In this document: piece after piece, positions 61,272 to 64,000 of the stretch
How the letters are laid out: every line of letters begins with the position of its first letter
Position numbering within the stretch: the first letter of the stretch is position 1
Source: Acanthosoma haemorrhoidale
Lineage: Eukaryota; Arthropoda; Insecta; Hemiptera; Acanthosomatidae
NCBI GenBank assembly: GCA_930367205.1
Contig: OV884015.1
Location: 80,243,341 to 80,307,340 of the forward strand
DNA length: 64,000 nt
Reading direction: 5' to 3'
Notes under the pieces: generated by a model
Database searches by the model: none
Told to the model about the DNA's origin: nothing
Seen by the model: only the letters and a program-made list of their open reading frames with translations
Program-made: the position numbers and the translations under genes

Positions 61272-61445
61272 AAGACGAGAATTCGACATTAATGTCTTGG
61301 TTGTGGAGGCACGCTTAGTCAATGTCAAAACGGGAGGAAAAAGCTGGCGCCTGGACAGCTGAATCATGAGTTCCGATAGGTCGCAAACCGTAGTCGCGTC
61401 ACGTACATCCAATAAATCGTGACGAATCATACACTAAATGCGGAG
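61272..61445 (+). repeat. Three-copy local repeat, copy B
   Basis: ACATTAATGTCTTG, GAGGCACGCTTAGTCAATGTCAA and CACGTACATCCAATAAAT match copies A and C in order. The middle differs by indels. Confidence 0.45.
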
Positions 61446-61904
61446 GGCACATACGGTCGAGACCGCCACTGTCCATTTCATTCGTTCAACTCCATAAGTG
61501 ATATGAAATGAAAGACATGAATATGAGTGCATAACCTTGTTGCATTAATTGGAGTATTGACAATGTTACAAACTGTAACCGGTTTAGATTAGATGTCTCT
61601 TACGATCCCACCAAACAAGGTAGACGGCGAAAGACGATTTCAACGTACTGTTTTGAAAATGAAGCCTCTCAAGCACGTCATATTTCTCTGTTTTCATCAG
61701 CATGCCTTAGAAACTACATTCAACACTCGAAAGCCGAGAACTTAATTTTGGCTAGACAAAAACATTATTTACATATTCATTTACTAGAAATAAATGTTTT
61801 GTTTACATGCTTTAGTGTTCGTATTTATGCTGTATTTAGTATAGCTTGTGGTAGTTATGTTTACCAAAAATTTCTAATAGCATGAAAAAAACTCAATATT
61901 TGTG

Positions 61905-62060
61905 ACTTATGAGGTGGCACGCGCGGAAAATGTCAAAAAGAGTTGTGCTGGCCACAGGTCAAATAAACCATGCCAGTCACTTACACTAAATTTATACACA
62001 AAACACTAAATCCAGAAGTCACATGAGTGCATACATTTTACACCTCGATCTCTAAACGGA
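61905..62060 (+). repeat. Three-copy local repeat, copy C
   Basis: GAGGTGGCACGC with AAAATGTCAAAA matches copy B, and ACTAAATTTAT with AAATCCAGAAGTCACATGA matches copy A. The family end therefore seems to be the AAGTCACnnATGA segment. Confidence 0.45.
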
Positions 62061-63290
62061 AAAAAATGTTTAGCCATAGAACTGTTCGGTATCATTGAGG
62101 ATAATGGAGAATGGAAAAAAAAAAAAATTTGTTCGGTAGATCACTGAATAATACACTTCGCGAGACTGTACACGTAACAATGAATGAAATGATTAAAATA
62201 AAAAATATTTTTTTGGGATATCTCGTGATTATAACCTTAGCTTTATTCGAGGATTTTCAGTTTTTTTTTCACACCAAGTATGAAAAATTCATGAAAGATT
62301 TGAGCTCAATGTAATATTAATTAGTCAGCAAATGGTATGATTCAGTGTACAGGATGAGAAACAATGAGCCATAATTTATTAATTGTTGAACAACTACGAG
62401 GACGTGACTAAAGGCGATATACGACACTTCGTAGACAATAGAAAGAGATATTAAAAAAATAAAAAAGATCATTAAATTCAGGAGAAATCAAACTTTTAGA
62501 GGTGTAGAGGTTACGTAATTAGCACCACAGGAGATTTAGGAGACAATTATTTACAATAACACCTCGTACGTACACTAGATAAGCTAACAATATAAATTAT
62601 ATTGACTATGTTTTACAATCAATTATAAGTATTTAAAACAAAACCCACTTCGCCTATCCACAGCGTTCCTTTAGTAGATTCTTCATTCATTATTCACATA
62701 TAAAAATGCAATTAAGCTCATGATTGTTGTAAAAAAAATGATATAAAAGTAGTTAGTTAATGAAACCAGTGGTGTAATAATTAAAAGAAAAAAAAATCAA
62801 CAAGTCAACCTTGCACGAACCCGACGAAAAGTGAAATACACATAACAGAACTCCGAACAATTTCTTACAAAAAGAGACATCAGAGAAAACATGGATGAAA
62901 ATCACATGTCGGCTTTACAAGGCGAAACCTCCAGCCAACAAGGAGAAAGTAATAATATGCCCGGCACAATGTGTCCTGTTCGGTAAGATACCTCACTCGT
63001 AAGATTCACTGTCTGGTTCCTCTAATAAAAACATGAACCTTTAAGCAGTAGCCGAGCTAACATATGTCAGACGAATCCATACAACGGTCATATGACCGAC
63101 TTAAACCACATGTATTAGTAATAAATGATAATTTTCAGTGAATCACAAATAAACGTTTGTTTACTGGTTTACATAGCTTCGAGATATTTTTTATTTTCTC
63201 CCACTATTTTCTTAAAATAGCATTGTAGGAAATAATTTACAAAAGATAGTATTTTTAAAATTGATTGATTATATAATTTAAATTACCTGC
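62061..63290. other. AT-rich spacer
   Basis: No gene, RNA or repeat recognised. Confidence 0.4.
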
Positions 63291-63336
63291 AATCAGCTTT
63301 AAAAGTATGAGAGCTGAGCAAAGAGCACGTACCTGA
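63291..63336 (-). other. Possible small exon (46 bases), doubtful
   Basis: On the minus strand a strong acceptor (TTTATTTTTTTTTCAG) is followed by 46 bases and a donor CAG|GTAATT. Two of the three frames are open, one reading TCSLLSSHTFKADC. It could be a 5' exon of the minus-strand gene, or chance: T-rich stretches ending in CAG are common in AT-rich DNA. Confidence 0.15.
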
Positions 63337-64000
63337 AAAAAAAATAAAATAAATACTAATGATAACATGAGCTAATTGTACAAGAATAAAATAATTACAG
63401 CCAAATATAAATCAATCATCAACCGATTCTAAGATGTTTACATACCCTAGTAATAAAATCTATAAATGACCCTTAATTATTCGTTATGAGTTGATATTAT
63501 ATTTAGCGCTATTGAGAGATGTATAACATCCATTCAAAATAGCACGATTTCAGTTTAAAAAAAGTGCACGAGAAAGTTGCACAGAGGATATGACAGTTTT
63601 AAAGGTTTTAAAAACTGTAACGTGTCATTAAGAGATTTTTTTTTACACCCCCCCCCCCCACTCGCAACAGTGTATACTCACATCCACCTATTGGAGTAAA
63701 CACAGACCTCTGTTCGGAAGCTAGATCATGTTAAGAATTTATACTAGACTAGTAATTTTGTCTTGGGTACTGAAAGTACTGATGAAGATTACTGAATAAA
63801 TGATGAAAGATGAAGATGATCAAAAAGTTCTGCAATTCGCTTTGAGGACTAGATCTTGTCTGTTCTCGGGTATTTTTAAAGTGAGCGTCCAACCAGTGAA
63901 GAAGACGATAATGACACACGGAAGAAGCTTTGAATGAGATATCGGTGTTACCAACGGCTCTTGTTAAGAAGAGAGATTTATTTTGGTTTAAAACGAGTGA
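63337..64000. other. AT-rich end of window
   Basis: Contains a C run near 63649..63659. CTGATGA and GAAA boxes at about 63781..63810 form a much-decayed version of the hammerhead-like motif. No gene. Confidence 0.35.

Overview
This window looks like AT-rich, gene-poor nuclear DNA from an animal, most likely an insect (possibly hemipteran-like; this is an impression from the retroelements, not a database match). Three things point to a eukaryote: spliced coding exons with GT-AG borders and short or long introns, truncated non-LTR retrotransposons with poly(A) tails, and tRNA-like SINE heads. There is no bacterial operon, CRISPR array or Shine-Dalgarno layout. Most of the open frames seen here are chance frames or antisense shadows of repeats.

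The only well-supported host gene is on the minus strand. Three consecutive exons (15988..15875, 12350..11985 and 11901..11596) all join in phase 0 and give 262 uninterrupted codons. They encode a charged, coiled-coil protein with an acidic N-terminal part, an Arg/Ser-rich linker and a long leucine heptad region. Both ends of the protein lie outside what I can find. A GC- and CpG-rich island at about 18.80-19.13 kb could be its upstream regulatory region or an untranslated exon, but this is not shown.

The rest is intron or intergenic DNA built from decayed mobile DNA. From left to right: hammerhead-ribozyme-like cores (0.7-1.15 kb); a frameshifted reverse-transcriptase relic with a YVDD motif (2.2-3.2 kb); a 5'-truncated jockey-like copy (5.4-5.95 kb); a structured repeat in duplicate (8.5-9.15 kb) followed by a longer dispersed unit that recurs at 44.1 kb; the coiled-coil gene; a perfect 43-bp satellite (19.3 kb); a diverged tandem repeat of about 170 bp (20.7 kb); a tRNA-like SINE head (23.3 kb); a second jockey-like copy (32.8 kb); a fold-back element with arms of about 125 bp (38.2 kb); a cluster of retroelement debris at 43-50 kb, including an intact 216-codon RT C-terminal frame, a poly(A)-tailed 3' end with a likely target-site duplication and an inverted dispersed family; a third jockey-like copy (57.2 kb); and several short repeat families to the end.

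The most novel-looking items are the hammerhead-like core at 1.02-1.08 kb, with a perfect 7-bp stem II, and the 8.5/9.0 kb repeat pair, whose copies differ by a compensatory base change in a predicted helix. Both suggest mobile structured RNAs. All assignments rest on reading the sequence by eye; no search or folding program was run.
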